A stretch of 64,000 nt of DNA, taken from positions 2,232,001 through 2,296,000 of the forward strand of contig JAHEWK010000013.1 of NCBI GenBank assembly GCA_020740775.1, given 5' to 3'. Source of the DNA: Ilyonectria destructans. Lineage: Eukaryota > Ascomycota > Sordariomycetes > Hypocreales > Nectriaceae. Numbering within the stretch: position 1 is the stretch's first letter; every line of letters starts with the position of its first letter. Below the pieces are notes generated by a model, which worked only from the letters and a program-made list of their open reading frames with translations, was not told the DNA's origin and did not search any database. Shown piece after piece: positions 35,210-46,361 of the stretch. The translations under genes were made by a program, and so were the position numbers.

Positions 35210-37197
35210 ATGGCGCCGCATGCAGCTGAATATGTGCCCGCTGGTGTCACCAGCGCCAAGATGATGACCAACGGCTATGCCGTCCACAAGGAGTTTACAG
35301 GCCCCGTCCACGATTTCCACTATCCTCCGGTCGTTTCCCCTGATATTGCTTATAAAGTCCTCGACCAATATCACTCCAAGCCCTCCAAGCTACGAGTAGC
35401 ATGCATCGGAGCTGGCGCCTCAGGCCTTTGCCTGGGGTACAAGATGGGAAAGCAGATGGTACCAGACAGCTGGGAGTTGACTCTCTTCGAGAAGAACCAC
35501 CACTTTGGTGGGACATGGCTAGAAAATACTTATCCGGGTGTTGCTTGCGATGTATGTCCCAAGGTCTATTGTTTGAAATGATGGTCTAACTGTGTCTAGA
35601 TCCCCTCCCACCTTTACACCTTCAGTTGGGATCCCAAACCCGATTGGGCCAACTACTTTGCCTATGGTGACGAGATCCAACGATACTTCGAAGAATTTGC
35701 CGAGAAGAACGATTTGAAGAAATACATGAAGCTCAGCACAAAGGTCGTGGAGGCACGGTGGGATGAGGAGAAGGGCCTCTGGAGCCTGACTCTGGAGGAC
35801 CAGGTCACCAAAGGAACCTGGCAAGACTGGTGCCACGTCTTGGTCAACGGCACCGGAATTCTCAACAACTGGGCGTGGCCAGAGATCGAAGGTCTACACG
35901 ACTTTGCTGGCCCAAAAATGCATTCGGCGTCCTGGGATCACTCAGTGGACTTCAAGGACAAGAGCATTGGCGTCATTGGCACTGGATCATCCAGCGTGCA
36001 GATTGTACCAGCCCTACAACCAGAGGTCAAGGACATGAAGGTATTTATGCGATCGTCTACTTGGATTTCGCCCCCGTTCGGAAATACGACGCTCGAGTCT
36101 CTGAAAGATGACCCTGCCGACCAGCCTGGGAAGCGTCAGTATACCTTTACCGAAGAGGAAAAGCAACGGTTCCGCGATGACCCCGAGTACCACCTCAAGT
36201 TCCGAAAGGGCATTGAGGCCGAAATCAACTCGCTATTTGCCATGTTCTTCCAGGGCTCAGAAACATCTGAGATGTTCCGAAAGGTTATCACTGAGGAGAT
36301 GCATCGCCGCATCGGCCCTGGCAATGAGGAGCTCAAGAAGTTCATCATTCCCACGTGGGCACCGGGTTGCCGACGCATCTCACCCGGCGATGGCTACTTG
36401 GAAGCTTTAGCGAAGCCCAACGTCGAACCTGTCTTTGGTGGAATCAAGAAAATTGTCCCCGAGGGTGTAGTCACGGAGGATGGAAAGACACACAAGCTCG
36501 ACATCCTCGTGTGTGCGACTGGGTTCAAGGTGGCTTTCCGCCCCGCCTTTAAGCTCATCAACGGCAGCGGAAGGTCTCTGGATGAGGACTGGGGTGACTC
36601 TGTCAACCTGTACATGGGTGTCTCTGCGCCAAGATTCCCTAATTACTTTACCATTGTGGTAAGTCTATGTCTCCTCACATTTTGTCTCTGGCCGACTTGC
36701 TGACAATTCACAACAGGGTCCTGGAGCTACTTGGTCATCGGGAACACTCCTGCCATCCATCGAGACGACGATCGAATACAGCATCAAAGTGATGAAGAAG
36801 ATTCAGCACGACAATATCCGCTCAATTAGCGTAAAGCAGGATGCTCTCGATGATATTTATGCCCACTTCGATGAGTTCCACAAGAAAACCGTGTTCCAAG
36901 AAGAATGCCGCAGTTGGTTCAAGGATGGAAAGCAGAAGAACCGAATCTATTTATGGCCAGGCTGCGTAAGTGTCAATCCTAGTGACTTCGATGCCGTCAT
37001 ACTAACGCAATCCACAGACGATCCATTTCCTCAAGACGATCAAGGATCCCCGCTTCGAGGACTACGACATCAGATACCGGTTCAACAACCGATTTGCATT
37101 CCTCGGCAATGGTCAGGTGAAGGCCAACACGACCAAGAGCATCGAGGGGCTAAGCACGTACGTCCGAAACGGGGATCACGACTGGAACGTCGACTGA
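35210..37197 (+). CDS. FAD-dependent Baeyer-Villiger-type monooxygenase (copy 2)
   Basis: Four exons (35210-35551, 35600-36658, 36717-36965, 37018-37197) give 609 aa. An N-terminal extension of about 60 residues precedes the FAD motif VACIGAGASGLCLG. FGGTWLENTYPG is the conserved GGTW segment, FAGPKMHSASWDHS is the BVMO fingerprint near residue 230, and IGVIGTGSSSVQIVP is the NADPH site. LVCATGFKVAF and CRSWFKDGK follow, typical of steroid/cyclic-ketone-type fungal BVMOs. It is not a recent duplicate of copy 1: intron positions and much of the sequence differ. It probably oxidises a bulky ketone; the true substrate is unknown. Confidence 0.92.
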
Positions 37198-37304
37198 GCG
37201 CTGGACATGAGGGGAATATGAGACGGACATAGACGGGTAGCGGCGGGGGGAGGCGGACGAGTGATGACATCTCTGTCTGTAGGGGAGTTGCCGACGGGGA
37301 GTGT

Positions 37305-37334
37305 CGGGGTGCCGGGGTGCCGGGGTGCCGGGGG
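37305..37334. repeat. 8-bp tandem repeat CGGGGTGC
   Basis: Three complete copies of CGGGGTGC and a partial fourth lie about 110 bp after the BVMO stop. Probably a simple repeat in the 3' UTR. Confidence 0.7.
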
Positions 37335-38990
37335 CTGTTGCGCGCCAAGCTGTATACCACCCAAGCCTTCCCCATGACCCCATGCTTTGGGTATGGACGG
37401 CGGGGCTTTTCTTGTTTGCTGCGAATTGTCCATAGAAATCAAGTCTTTTCAAGCCGTACTTGGGCAATTGGGCTTGCCGGCCTGTAACCTTGCATGTGCC
37501 TCTATGGGCCTTGCAAACCAATGGCAAGCACGGCCACGCGGCGGGTGAAGGTGATAGCGTCCGGTTAGCTCGAACCTGGCATCAGATGTGGAGAAGACTG
37601 GGAATGCCCTTGTCGCGCGGAACTCAGCCAGCTGGGCCAGGCACACTTGGCGCATTCCTAGCCTCCTACATGAGTCAGTCGGCCGGGGAAGCCTGATTCA
37701 TGTGAGATGCGGGGTAGCCGGGCACGACGCTTATTGGTGAGCCGCCTAGCCTTGTTTGCGTGATGCTTGGAAACCTCAGCGTCTGGGGGTGGCACGCTCC
37801 ATGTTTCGGGAAAACTTTGTCAAATGATCGAGCTCTCTGTTGGAAGAATGCATATTGAGCAAGCCAACGAGCAGCAACCTTGCCACGCCTCAGCTCATGT
37901 GTCCAAGCCTCAAGAGATATCACACCTACACAACAGCGGCAAGATGTCCTTTCATCCGAGCTTGGGTTTGCTTGTCCAACACGGATCCGATGTCGAGTGG
38001 GAACTCAACGAAATCGGTTGGGATTCTGGGGAACGTGGGACAGAGGTACCTCAATACCTAATATCTCGGGAATCTCCCAATCACAACGATTATGATGGTT
38101 ATCTTAGATACTGGCATGTTGATGATGGGGCCAAGTAGCCAAGTGGACTCGGTCGGCAACACTGCCCGGCCGGACGGGGCCACTCGCATCAAGTGGGGCT
38201 TCCGGGTGGAGATGGACTCAGCATTGACCTGCCGGCAACTTCACCGTCGTTGTGACGGAACAAGCCGCATCACCAACAGAAGCAGTGGGAATTAGCTGGG
38301 TATAAATTGAGAGTTGTATAATACATCTCGTGATGGTAGCAATCAGCTGCAGGGTGTGATTTAGCCTATGGTCAAATACTACCATTTCCAGCAGTTGCCG
38401 ATCGTGCCAATCGGCGGGAGCTTCTGAAAACAACAGGGGTGGGCAACACGAACACTCCAAAGGTTGGGAGCTGGATATTCGCTTTCGCTCCACGAATTCT
38501 GATGACGACGGAGGCCATGTCTTTGACGATCAATGCCGGCAGAAGCTCTGATCAACCCCGAATTAACATGCGCGACCCCAACCTGACCCCCGCGATTCTG
38601 ACGTGGGGCTTTTTGAGCTCCGATAATTGGGAGCTGCGACGGATAGGATCATTTGGTGCTGACCTTGAGTCGCACTTGGCGCAGGGGAAAATTGTGACAC
38701 CTGGGGGGATGGGAGAGAGAGGAGGCGTGACCTTTTCTCTCTACAACATCTTGATTGTGGTCGGTTGCGATGGTCGGCAAATTACTGACCCCCACGATAC
38801 GAGCCCATCAGTTTCCGGAGGTACCATGGACATTTCTCGGAACCACTGAAGATGACAGGTCCGGCATTGCCGCCGTGCTACGTCGGACTGGTTTCCTGGG
38901 ACCGACAGCCCAGGTACAGTACAAGGGAACCACGTTCAGAACCCTTTCAGACCCCTTTCAGACCCCTACCGAAGATATGGACTGGCGGGC

Positions 38991-39014
38991 GTGCGGGGCT
39001 GCCTGACCCCGCAC
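38991..39014. promoter_or_regulatory. Inverted pair of GCGGGG motifs upstream of the regulator
   Basis: GTGCGGGG and CCCCGCAC are perfect 8-bp arms around 8 bp. The core matches the pair in the alcohol/aldehyde dehydrogenase promoter, though the spacer is 2 bp shorter. It lies about 670 bp before the regulator ATG. Confidence 0.45.
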
Positions 39015-39680
39015 CCCTTGGATCTGAATTTGCCGGGGCAATGTTCGGATAGCGTTGAGATGCCGGACTCTGAGAGGAGCGAAAGGAGAGGAGACAGTAG
39101 ACTCGAGAGGAGGATACTTGACGGCTCCAGTGGGCGGCGACCCACTAGCCGAACAAGGTAATCGGCCCCAGTCTGATGGCACCCACTCCAAAAGAACAGG
39201 TGCCGGGGGCCAAACGCCACGGCTCACTCTTGCGACTCAACGAGGCAGGGCGCCCAGTATCGCTCCTTCGCTAGCCCGCTGCCCGCCAAGTCGACGAACA
39301 ACTAGCGATTGTCGGCGTTTGCCTGCCTCGTCTCGCGTCCTAGTCCTATTCCCGGGGTTCTGGGGGGTGGAGTCGATGCAGTCGCATTGCATTGGACCCT
39401 CTCCAGAGGCCATTAGGCCCCAGCGTCCATCCGTCGCTGGTTCTTTCCCCGGAAAGTCATCGTTGAGCACCCCGTCACCCCGTGGGGAAGCCGCCTGGCC
39501 CCAGCTTTGCTTCTCCGCTCCGTCCTCCATCTTCATCTTCATCTTCTCAAACCTCTCTCCATCAACTATGTTCTGCTGTGTCCTATGCCTCTGGGTTTGA
39601 TGAGAGCGTGTGAACCGAGCTTCTGATTTCCCACGGCCATCTCTCCGCTGCCAACTCCCGCTCCAACAGACACTCCCACC

Positions 39681-42600
39681 ATGGCTCCGTCCGTCGACTC
39701 CAAAAAAGTCCCGGCCACAGCTTCGGCCGAGGTCGCCAACCAGGAGAACGTCTCTCCAAAGGACCAGGCCGGCCAGAAGCCTAGTAAGCAACAAGTCCGC
39801 CATAGAGCTTCCGTCGCTTGTGCTTCATGTCGCGATCGAAGAATCCGATGCGTCGTCCCCAAGAACCACACCATCTGCACCGCCTGCCAACGAACAGGCG
39901 CGGACTGCATCATCAAAAACGACGACGAGCGGAGACGGTATGCATCATTCCCGCAAGCTCCAAATTGCGCGTCGCACTGACAGTTCCTACTTGCAGACCC
40001 ATCTCCAAGGCTTACATGTCCTCTCTCTCTGATCGAATCTCAATGCTCGAAGGCATGCTCCTAGACAAGGGCGTTGTGCCACCTCCTGCTGCCCACCCAC
40101 CCAAGACGAGGCATGATGCCCCGTCCAAAGCACAGGAAGATGGCGAATCAGTGTCGAGCCTTCCGAAGCAGCAGCAAAACCCCGACAGCGTCTCTCCCAC
40201 TTGTGACGTCCCTTCTCCTCCAGACTCGCGCAATGATGACTTCCCTATCCCTGAAAGCGAACATGGCGAGGTAAACATATCCAGCAGCCAGGTCCTCCTG
40301 CCATTGGCCAAAGAAGACTCGCCGTTCCGAATGCTTGACCCCAAGCAAGAGGACATTATCCACCGTCTACTCTCCACAAAAGGCAACCTCTCGTTTGATC
40401 AGCTCTCCGGTAGACTCAGGTTCTTTGGCCCCACTGCCAACAGCCATGTCTACGCCGAGACTTCAGATCAGTTCGACTCTCAAGAGCCGCCCGAGCAAGT
40501 CCGTCGTGCTGAGAGAATTATCCGTTCTTTCAGCGTTGAGACCCACGACTACCTCGTCAACCAGTTCTTCGCCTTCTACAATTCCGTCTTGCAGATAATT
40601 GACCGCGCTGCCTTCGAGGCCGATCGCGATTCACAAGAAAATTCTCCCAAGTTCTACTCCTCCTTCTTGCACATCGCCATTCTCGCCATGGGCTACCGTG
40701 TGGCCGACATGGACCGCGATGACATGCGCAAGATAACACTAGCTCCCAGAGAGAGCACATTACATCGAGAAGCCAAGTACATGTTGGACATCGAGCTTGA
40801 ACGTCCCGGTGGAATACCAAGTGTCCAAGCGCTACTTCTTCTAGGAGATCTAGAGTGTGGAGTCGGCCGAGACAACACGGGTTGGATGTACTCAGGTGAG
40901 TGAGACCAAATACCTAAAGGTTGCGTGGCATGTGCTAATATGGATTGATGGTGCAGGCATGGCAAACCGGCTCGCCTTCGATATTGGCCTTCATCTAGAT
41001 TGCAGAAGCAACGAAATGCCAGAGCAAGAAAGCCGTATTCGAAACATGGCCATGAGGGCTTGCATTATCTACGACAAGTACTGGGGTCTCTTCCTCGGGC
41101 GACCGTTGGCAATCAAAAGCCAGGACGTCGACCTTTTATCAAACCGGCTCTCGCGACTCACCTGGACTGGTTTCGAAACCCCCAAACGCGACTTGGTTTC
41201 CGAGATTTACGAGCAGCTCACCGAGTTGATGGAGCTGGCCGGCCGGATTGTGGAAACCCGCGACAACACCGTGTCTAATAACGCTTCCGAGCAGTACAAT
41301 CTGTTCGCCAGCGGGGAGGCAGAAGACAATGCCTACCTTCATGTCATCAACCTGGACAGACAACTTCAGAATTGGTATCGACGCCTCCCCGACCACCTCG
41401 CATGGAAGCCCAGCAACATCAAGATGGCACCATACAGCTTCTTCCTGTTACATCAGCAGTATCACGTCACCATGATACTTCTGCATAGGCCCTGGGCCAA
41501 ATACGGCTCCATCACAGGAGACGGTTCCAGCACCGGATCGCACCCTAGCCCAGATGGCAGTCACATGCCTGTTGCGCCAGAAGCTGCTGGACAACGCTCA
41601 ATGTTGGCAACTGAGAATCATTCGCTGGGTATGGGAGATCCACACATCGCCGTCCATGATAGTCGGACCTCCCTCTCTCGCAGCATCTGCACACAACAGG
41701 CGATTCGCGTCGCCCGCATCTTCTGGCAGCACCGTCAGAGGTACGATGGACGCAAGATCTTCGTTACTGGCATCCAGCATGCTGGTACGGCCGCCATTGC
41801 ATTGATTGCAGCTCTTGCATACCAACGCAGTGAGGCGGATCGACGAACATACGTCGGTTACCTCGAGATCCTGTCCGATGCTGTTGGCGACATGAGCCAC
41901 ACCTATCACCCGGCAAGCAGAATGGATGACTTGCTCAAGGCCGTACTAGAACAGATCCGCAGCAGCATGGGAGAGCCTCCTCGACCTCGCAGTGGCAGTA
42001 CAAGCTACAATGGGTTCGCGTTCAATGGAGTTCCTACAAATGTACCAAGTGGCGTGTCACTCAACAGTGACGGCTCTTCGTCCATGATCCCTCTGAGACG
42101 TGAGGCTGCCGATCCGGAGTTTGTGCAGCCATTCAAGAAGAGGCGGCCAGAAACAAGTCGAAGGGCGTCCGAGTTTAATCGTCCGAGGCCGGTTTTCTTT
42201 CCTCCTCACGCGCAACCCACACCTCCAGGCTCTTGCAAGAGCCAGCTTGGTAGTAGCCTGAACCCTCAGAATCACTCGCCACTTGATTCAATCCTGTTCT
42301 CAATGGGAGTCGGCGATACTTCTGGACAGCTAAACATGGATTTTATGGGTGGCACTGCTATTGACATGGATCAACACGAGGATGTGCATGAAGGTGTGAT
42401 GGGTAGGGTAGAAGGCATGGATCTGGTCATCCCTTCATCCGAAACGTGGGGTCTAGACGGCATCCAAGATCACCTCAATGGATCAGTACCTTTCGATCCT
42501 CCCACAATTGATTGGACATCGGGCCCTGCAGGCCTCAGTGCGAGTTCAGTACTAGGACAGAGTGCTGCAATTTCTTCCGGCATCATGTCGAGTGCACCGA

Positions 42601-42854
42601 ACTTTGGTGTAGGCAAGGATGCCATTGACCTCGAGGACAAGGCTGTCAGTAACAACATTGATGCCAAAGGTTCGGTGAATCCTACAAAGATGGAGGGAAA
42701 CGGAGTAGAATGGATGGAAGGTGACAATAATATTGGGGTGAGTCCCGCGAGCTTGAGTGGCTTAGTGCAAGGCACAGACAATGCGTCGAGCGGGGATGAT
42801 GGATCAACTGGGGGGACCAGGAATCACTCATTGGATTTCTTTAGCTTCTCGTGA
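39681..42854 (+). CDS. Large Zn2Cys6 transcription factor (FarA/Ctf1-like)
   Basis: Three exons (39681-39937, 39997-40895, 40957-42854) give 1017 aa. The zinc cluster at about residues 49-80 reads VACASCRDRRIRCVVP then ICTACQRTGADC, with eight residues between Cys3 and Cys4. PISKAYMSSLSDRISMLEG follows as a coiled-coil. The fungal-specific middle domain (roughly residues 220-550) contains MANRLAFDIGLHLDC and YDKYWGLFLGRPLA. A long Ser/Pro/Gly-rich tail ends in FFSFS. The DNA-binding part resembles the FarA/Ctf1 group that controls fatty-acid and cutin catabolism; NIT4/NirA-type regulators are the main alternative. If FarA-like, CCTCGG sites in neighbouring promoters would be its targets. Confidence 0.82.
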
Positions 42855-43276
42855 GATGTGGCATAATGTGCCAGTTTGAAGTCTCGAATAGTTTCAATTG
42901 CGCGGAGTTCAAGGTGTCTATTCAGTATGGATAAGCGTGAACGATATAGCCTTCGTCCTCTTTTCGTTAGACAATTCTTCAACTTGCCATTACAATTGCT
43001 CTTAATATCCTATTGCGTGATAATGATTTCTGGGAGAATTAGTAGGAGCAGTTGGTTTCAAACATGGTAAAAATCAAAAGTTTTTACAAGTGGCTATTAT
43101 AAATGACACAAACCGGGCATGGATTCATGTCAAAGCCTCGTCTGTCCGATGATGTATTTAGTGAATTATATGGCCGTTATGTGCAATTGTGATGTACAGA
43201 TTCGTGATTATGATGACCATCCGGCACCGGGTCCATTCCAGGTAACGCCTTAAGGGACTCAGACTAACTTCAGGCC
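42855..43276. other. Convergent spacer between regulator and SDR genes
   Basis: Two 3' ends meet in an AT-rich stretch. No gene is seen. Confidence 0.5.
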
Positions 43277-44344
43277 TCAGTTGGTAGTAAATCCTCCGTC
43301 AACGACCATGCTGGCACCTTGCATGAAGCTGCTCATGGGAGAAGCCATAAGAACGATGCTATCGGCGATCTCATCCATCCCGGCCAACCGGTTCAAAGGC
43401 GTGCGAGCAAGATCCTTTGCCAAAGGAGAATCCGGGTCGGTGGCCATGGTTTGTACCAGTAAGGGGGTGCCGACGTATCCTGGGCATATTGCGTTGATGC
43501 GAATGCCAAGGCTCCCGTACGAGTTGGCATCAGCCTTTGTCAGTCCAATGACTCCTGGTATATATAGTCAGTCTCTGTTCAGATGTTTCGTTGGTTGGTG
43601 TCCTACCATGCTTTGAGGTGGCGTAGGCCGTGTGGTGCTGGCTATTGCATGGAGCAACAACTCCTAGCATGCTTGCCACGTTGATGATCCTGCCACGGCC
43701 TTCTCTAGGGCCAAGATCTCTGTTTCGGCATCAGCAGAGAACTGGGATCATTTTAGAGGTGTGGCCATACTCCTGTTTGACCATGATTCCAAGTTCCTCC
43801 TTCTGACACCGATAGACGCCCTGCAAATTCACATCCACAACCCGAATCCACTCCTCGTCTTCAATCTCGTGGGTCCGTCGGCCGCTGCCACCAATGCCGG
43901 CATTATTGACTGCGATATCGAGGCGGCCGAACGCGGCGGCGGCCTTTGCGATGCCGTCCTTGACCTGAGCAGCGTCGCGCACGTCCATGTGCAGGGAGAG
44001 GATCTCGACATCGGGGAAGCGCTCCTTCAGGGCGGCGTTCGATTCTTCCAGGGCCTTGAGGTTGACGTCGGCCAGGGCCAGCTTGGTGATGCCATGTTGT
44101 GCGAATGCGATGGCCGTGTATTGTCCAATGCCTTTGTGGAGAGACGGATCGATTAGCAGGTGATTAGCAGGTGGGGGGGATCAGAATGTCCTTGATCGGC
44201 GGGGTAGCACGGATAACGAACGGCGCAAGTGCGGCCCGGAACGCGGGGCCCCGAGTTTGGACACCGCGGGGTACGGAGTAGACAGCCGCACTTACCGGAG
44301 GCAGCGCCGGTGATGAAGGCAGATCCTCGGAGTAGGGTCGTCAT
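43277..44344 (-). CDS. Short-chain dehydrogenase/reductase
   Basis: Four exons (44344-44296, 44131-43771, 43719-43607, 43554-43277) give 266 aa. Intron 1 splits the cofactor motif: FITGAASG joins GIGQYTAIAF. ADVNLK at strand 2 (Asp) suggests NAD. NNAGIGG, INVASML (Ser) and YATSK (Tyr, Lys) complete the active site, and ICPGYVGTPL and VVDGGFTTN close the fold. Intron 1 is unusually long for this window (164 bp) and GC-rich, with two GCGGGG strings. No PTS1 is present. It probably oxidises a secondary alcohol or reduces a ketone; whether it belongs to the cluster is uncertain. Confidence 0.88.
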
Positions 44345-46007
44345 GTTGGCACGCGCGGGAATGGGCGAGTTCGATAGGGTTGAGCGAAAGTCTCTGCGGC
44401 GGCAACGGGGCTTGGTCTTAAGCAAAAGCCCCCCGGAAGTGCATCGGCCCATGCCAGGATAACGTTAGGAGAGGCCAATACTGCTCGGCCACCTGTTGGC
44501 TGTTGGTGGCTCCACCAATGCCCGGGGCTCGCGTCGAGTAGACTTGCCCAGGGTCAACTCGGGTATCCACATGACACTTTCGAGGTGTGAGCCTCACTGC
44601 TCGAGGTTTGGACGGGAGAGCGTCTCCGGCAGGGTATGGTCGATCCGTGAGGGGTTCCAAGTTCTCGGGATCCCATCCACCAAGGCCTAGAAGCTTGGGG
44701 GTCGTTTGGCGGGTGGGATAGCGGCATACCCCTCGACAACTATCCCTGTAACTGTCTGCACGTCCACGATATCATCCCAGTCGGACATTCAGTGGAAGTT
44801 CGCTTGTCACAGCATCTAAGACAGAAAGCGCGGTGTGGATAAGCCGTCTTGGAAGACGGAAGGGTAGATGGGGACACAGCATGCATTACCAATTCAAAAA
44901 CCTCAAATGACGTGCCACCTCATATTTTCCCTCGAGCATGAAATTCAAACCCAGTATCAAGGAGACGCCAAGTATCTAGTGTTGACGAGTCCCGGTAGGC
45001 CGTGTTACAGTCGAAAGCTAGGACTGTCAAACGCAGATGATGTGGCTATCTTAACTTCATCGCGTTTACTAGTTCCCCGTCTCCTTCGTCCGTTTCTTTT
45101 GTGCCGGGCATGGCAATAAGTCATCCCAGTTTATGGAGAGGCTTCTAAACATAATGGGCGATCTCATTACACCTCGGCAATCTTATCTGGCCATCAAATC
45201 TGGTATCGCTGAGATAAGATCGGTGCGATGGTGGGTCTCGTGCTGGCTGTCGAATCTATGCGCTAGAATATAATTGCCGTTGGGAGCAGTGGGTCAGCCC
45301 AGAGGCAGGGACACCGCAATCTTCATACACCATTGCCTGTTCCCATATTCAAGGTGATGTTTGAGATGTGTGCTAGCGGCTGTCACCTTCGTTGTCTTGT
45401 CCTTCGTTCGTCATCTTCGCGCTTCGTTTTCTCGATGGCGTGGGATCGGCGGTCATGGCAAGTGGAGACGTGGCACGGGGCTGAGAACGGATGTTGACGG
45501 TGATGGGTAGAGAAGGAGGGCAGACGGACACGGTTAGCTGATGAGGGTTGAACATTTGTGGGGTGGCACACCAGAGGACATTCCGATCGGACGTCGGCGT
45601 AAAGAAGAGAAAGGGTGAATTTCATAGAAAGTGGAAGGCAAGGGAGCTTAAACCTGAGACCAGATTAGTCGAACGAGTGATATGAAAGGTTGCAAGAGGG
45701 AGGGCCAAATAAGTGGCGAAATAAAAAGGCATTTATCAGACATGTGTACTCGGCAGAGGTTGTCCACCACGGAATTGCAATGACATGTTGGCAATGGCCT
45801 GGGCCGTCACTGATGGAACCGTCTGCAGGAGACTATCATGTTGTCACTTGATAGATGCGGAGGTCCCAGCGAGGTAGGGAGGAAAGAAAGTGAATGTAAC
45901 AGTGAATTTATTTGTAGGCGGGAATCGACATCTTGGTCGACCCTGCAGCTCTACCGCAATGTACATGAAGGGCATAACAGCAGCCCAGGTATGACTAAAG
46001 AAACGAC
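44345..46007. other. Intergenic region upstream of the SDR and downstream of the small conserved gene
   Basis: Nothing recognisable in 1.7 kb beyond short chance ORFs. The first few hundred bases should contain the SDR promoter. Confidence 0.5.
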
Positions 46008-46361
46008 CTAGGATGAACCTGATGGCCCAGATTTGGATTCGGGAGTGAACTTTGTGATGCCGCTCCGGATACCCTTCTCCATTGATTTGGCCATCTTCTC
46101 GAGGGGTAGGCGTTCATCGATACGCTGGACCATCTTGGCCACTGGAGGTTCGATACGTTGAACACCGCGCTCAACAGGAGAGGTAAAGTAGTTGATGTTG
46201 CGTTCCCATCGTGGTGCCCACTTGTTGGTCTGGTTGGAGAGGCGCTCCTCTGCACCAGGCATGAACATGTAGAGGGGAGTCAGGACACCAACACCGGCGG
46301 CGCCAAAGGTGAAGATCTCGGAGCGCCTGGCCTGAGGGAGACGTGGGACGCGGACAGGCAT
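46008..46361 (-). CDS. Small conserved hypothetical protein, one membrane span
   Basis: A single ORF of 117 aa. The N-terminus MPVRVPRLPQARRSE is basic and followed by a hydrophobic segment FTFGAAGVGVLTPLYMF at residues 17-33. The rest is amphipathic, with RIEPPVAKMVQRIDERLP, and a Ser/Gly-rich end. A basic leader before one membrane span resembles small mitochondrial membrane proteins, but that is a guess. I recall similar unnamed proteins in other moulds; no function is known to me. The ATG at 46361 has a good context and the upstream region is repeat-rich. Confidence 0.6.
   Translation of the reverse strand: MPVRVPRLPQARRSEIFTFGAAGVGVLTPLYMFMPGAEERLSNQTNKWAPRWERNINYFTSPVERGVQRIEPPVAKMVQRIDERLPLEKMAKSMEKGIRSGITKFTPESKSGPSGSS

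Larger units (their letters stand above)
37198..39680. other. Intergenic region upstream of the large Zn2Cys6 regulator
   Basis: No coding signal stands out in 2.5 kb. It includes a short tandem repeat (37305-37334), an inverted repeat of GCGGGG (38991-39014) and a pyrimidine-rich leader before the regulator ATG. Such long upstream regions are common for fungal regulators. Confidence 0.5.
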
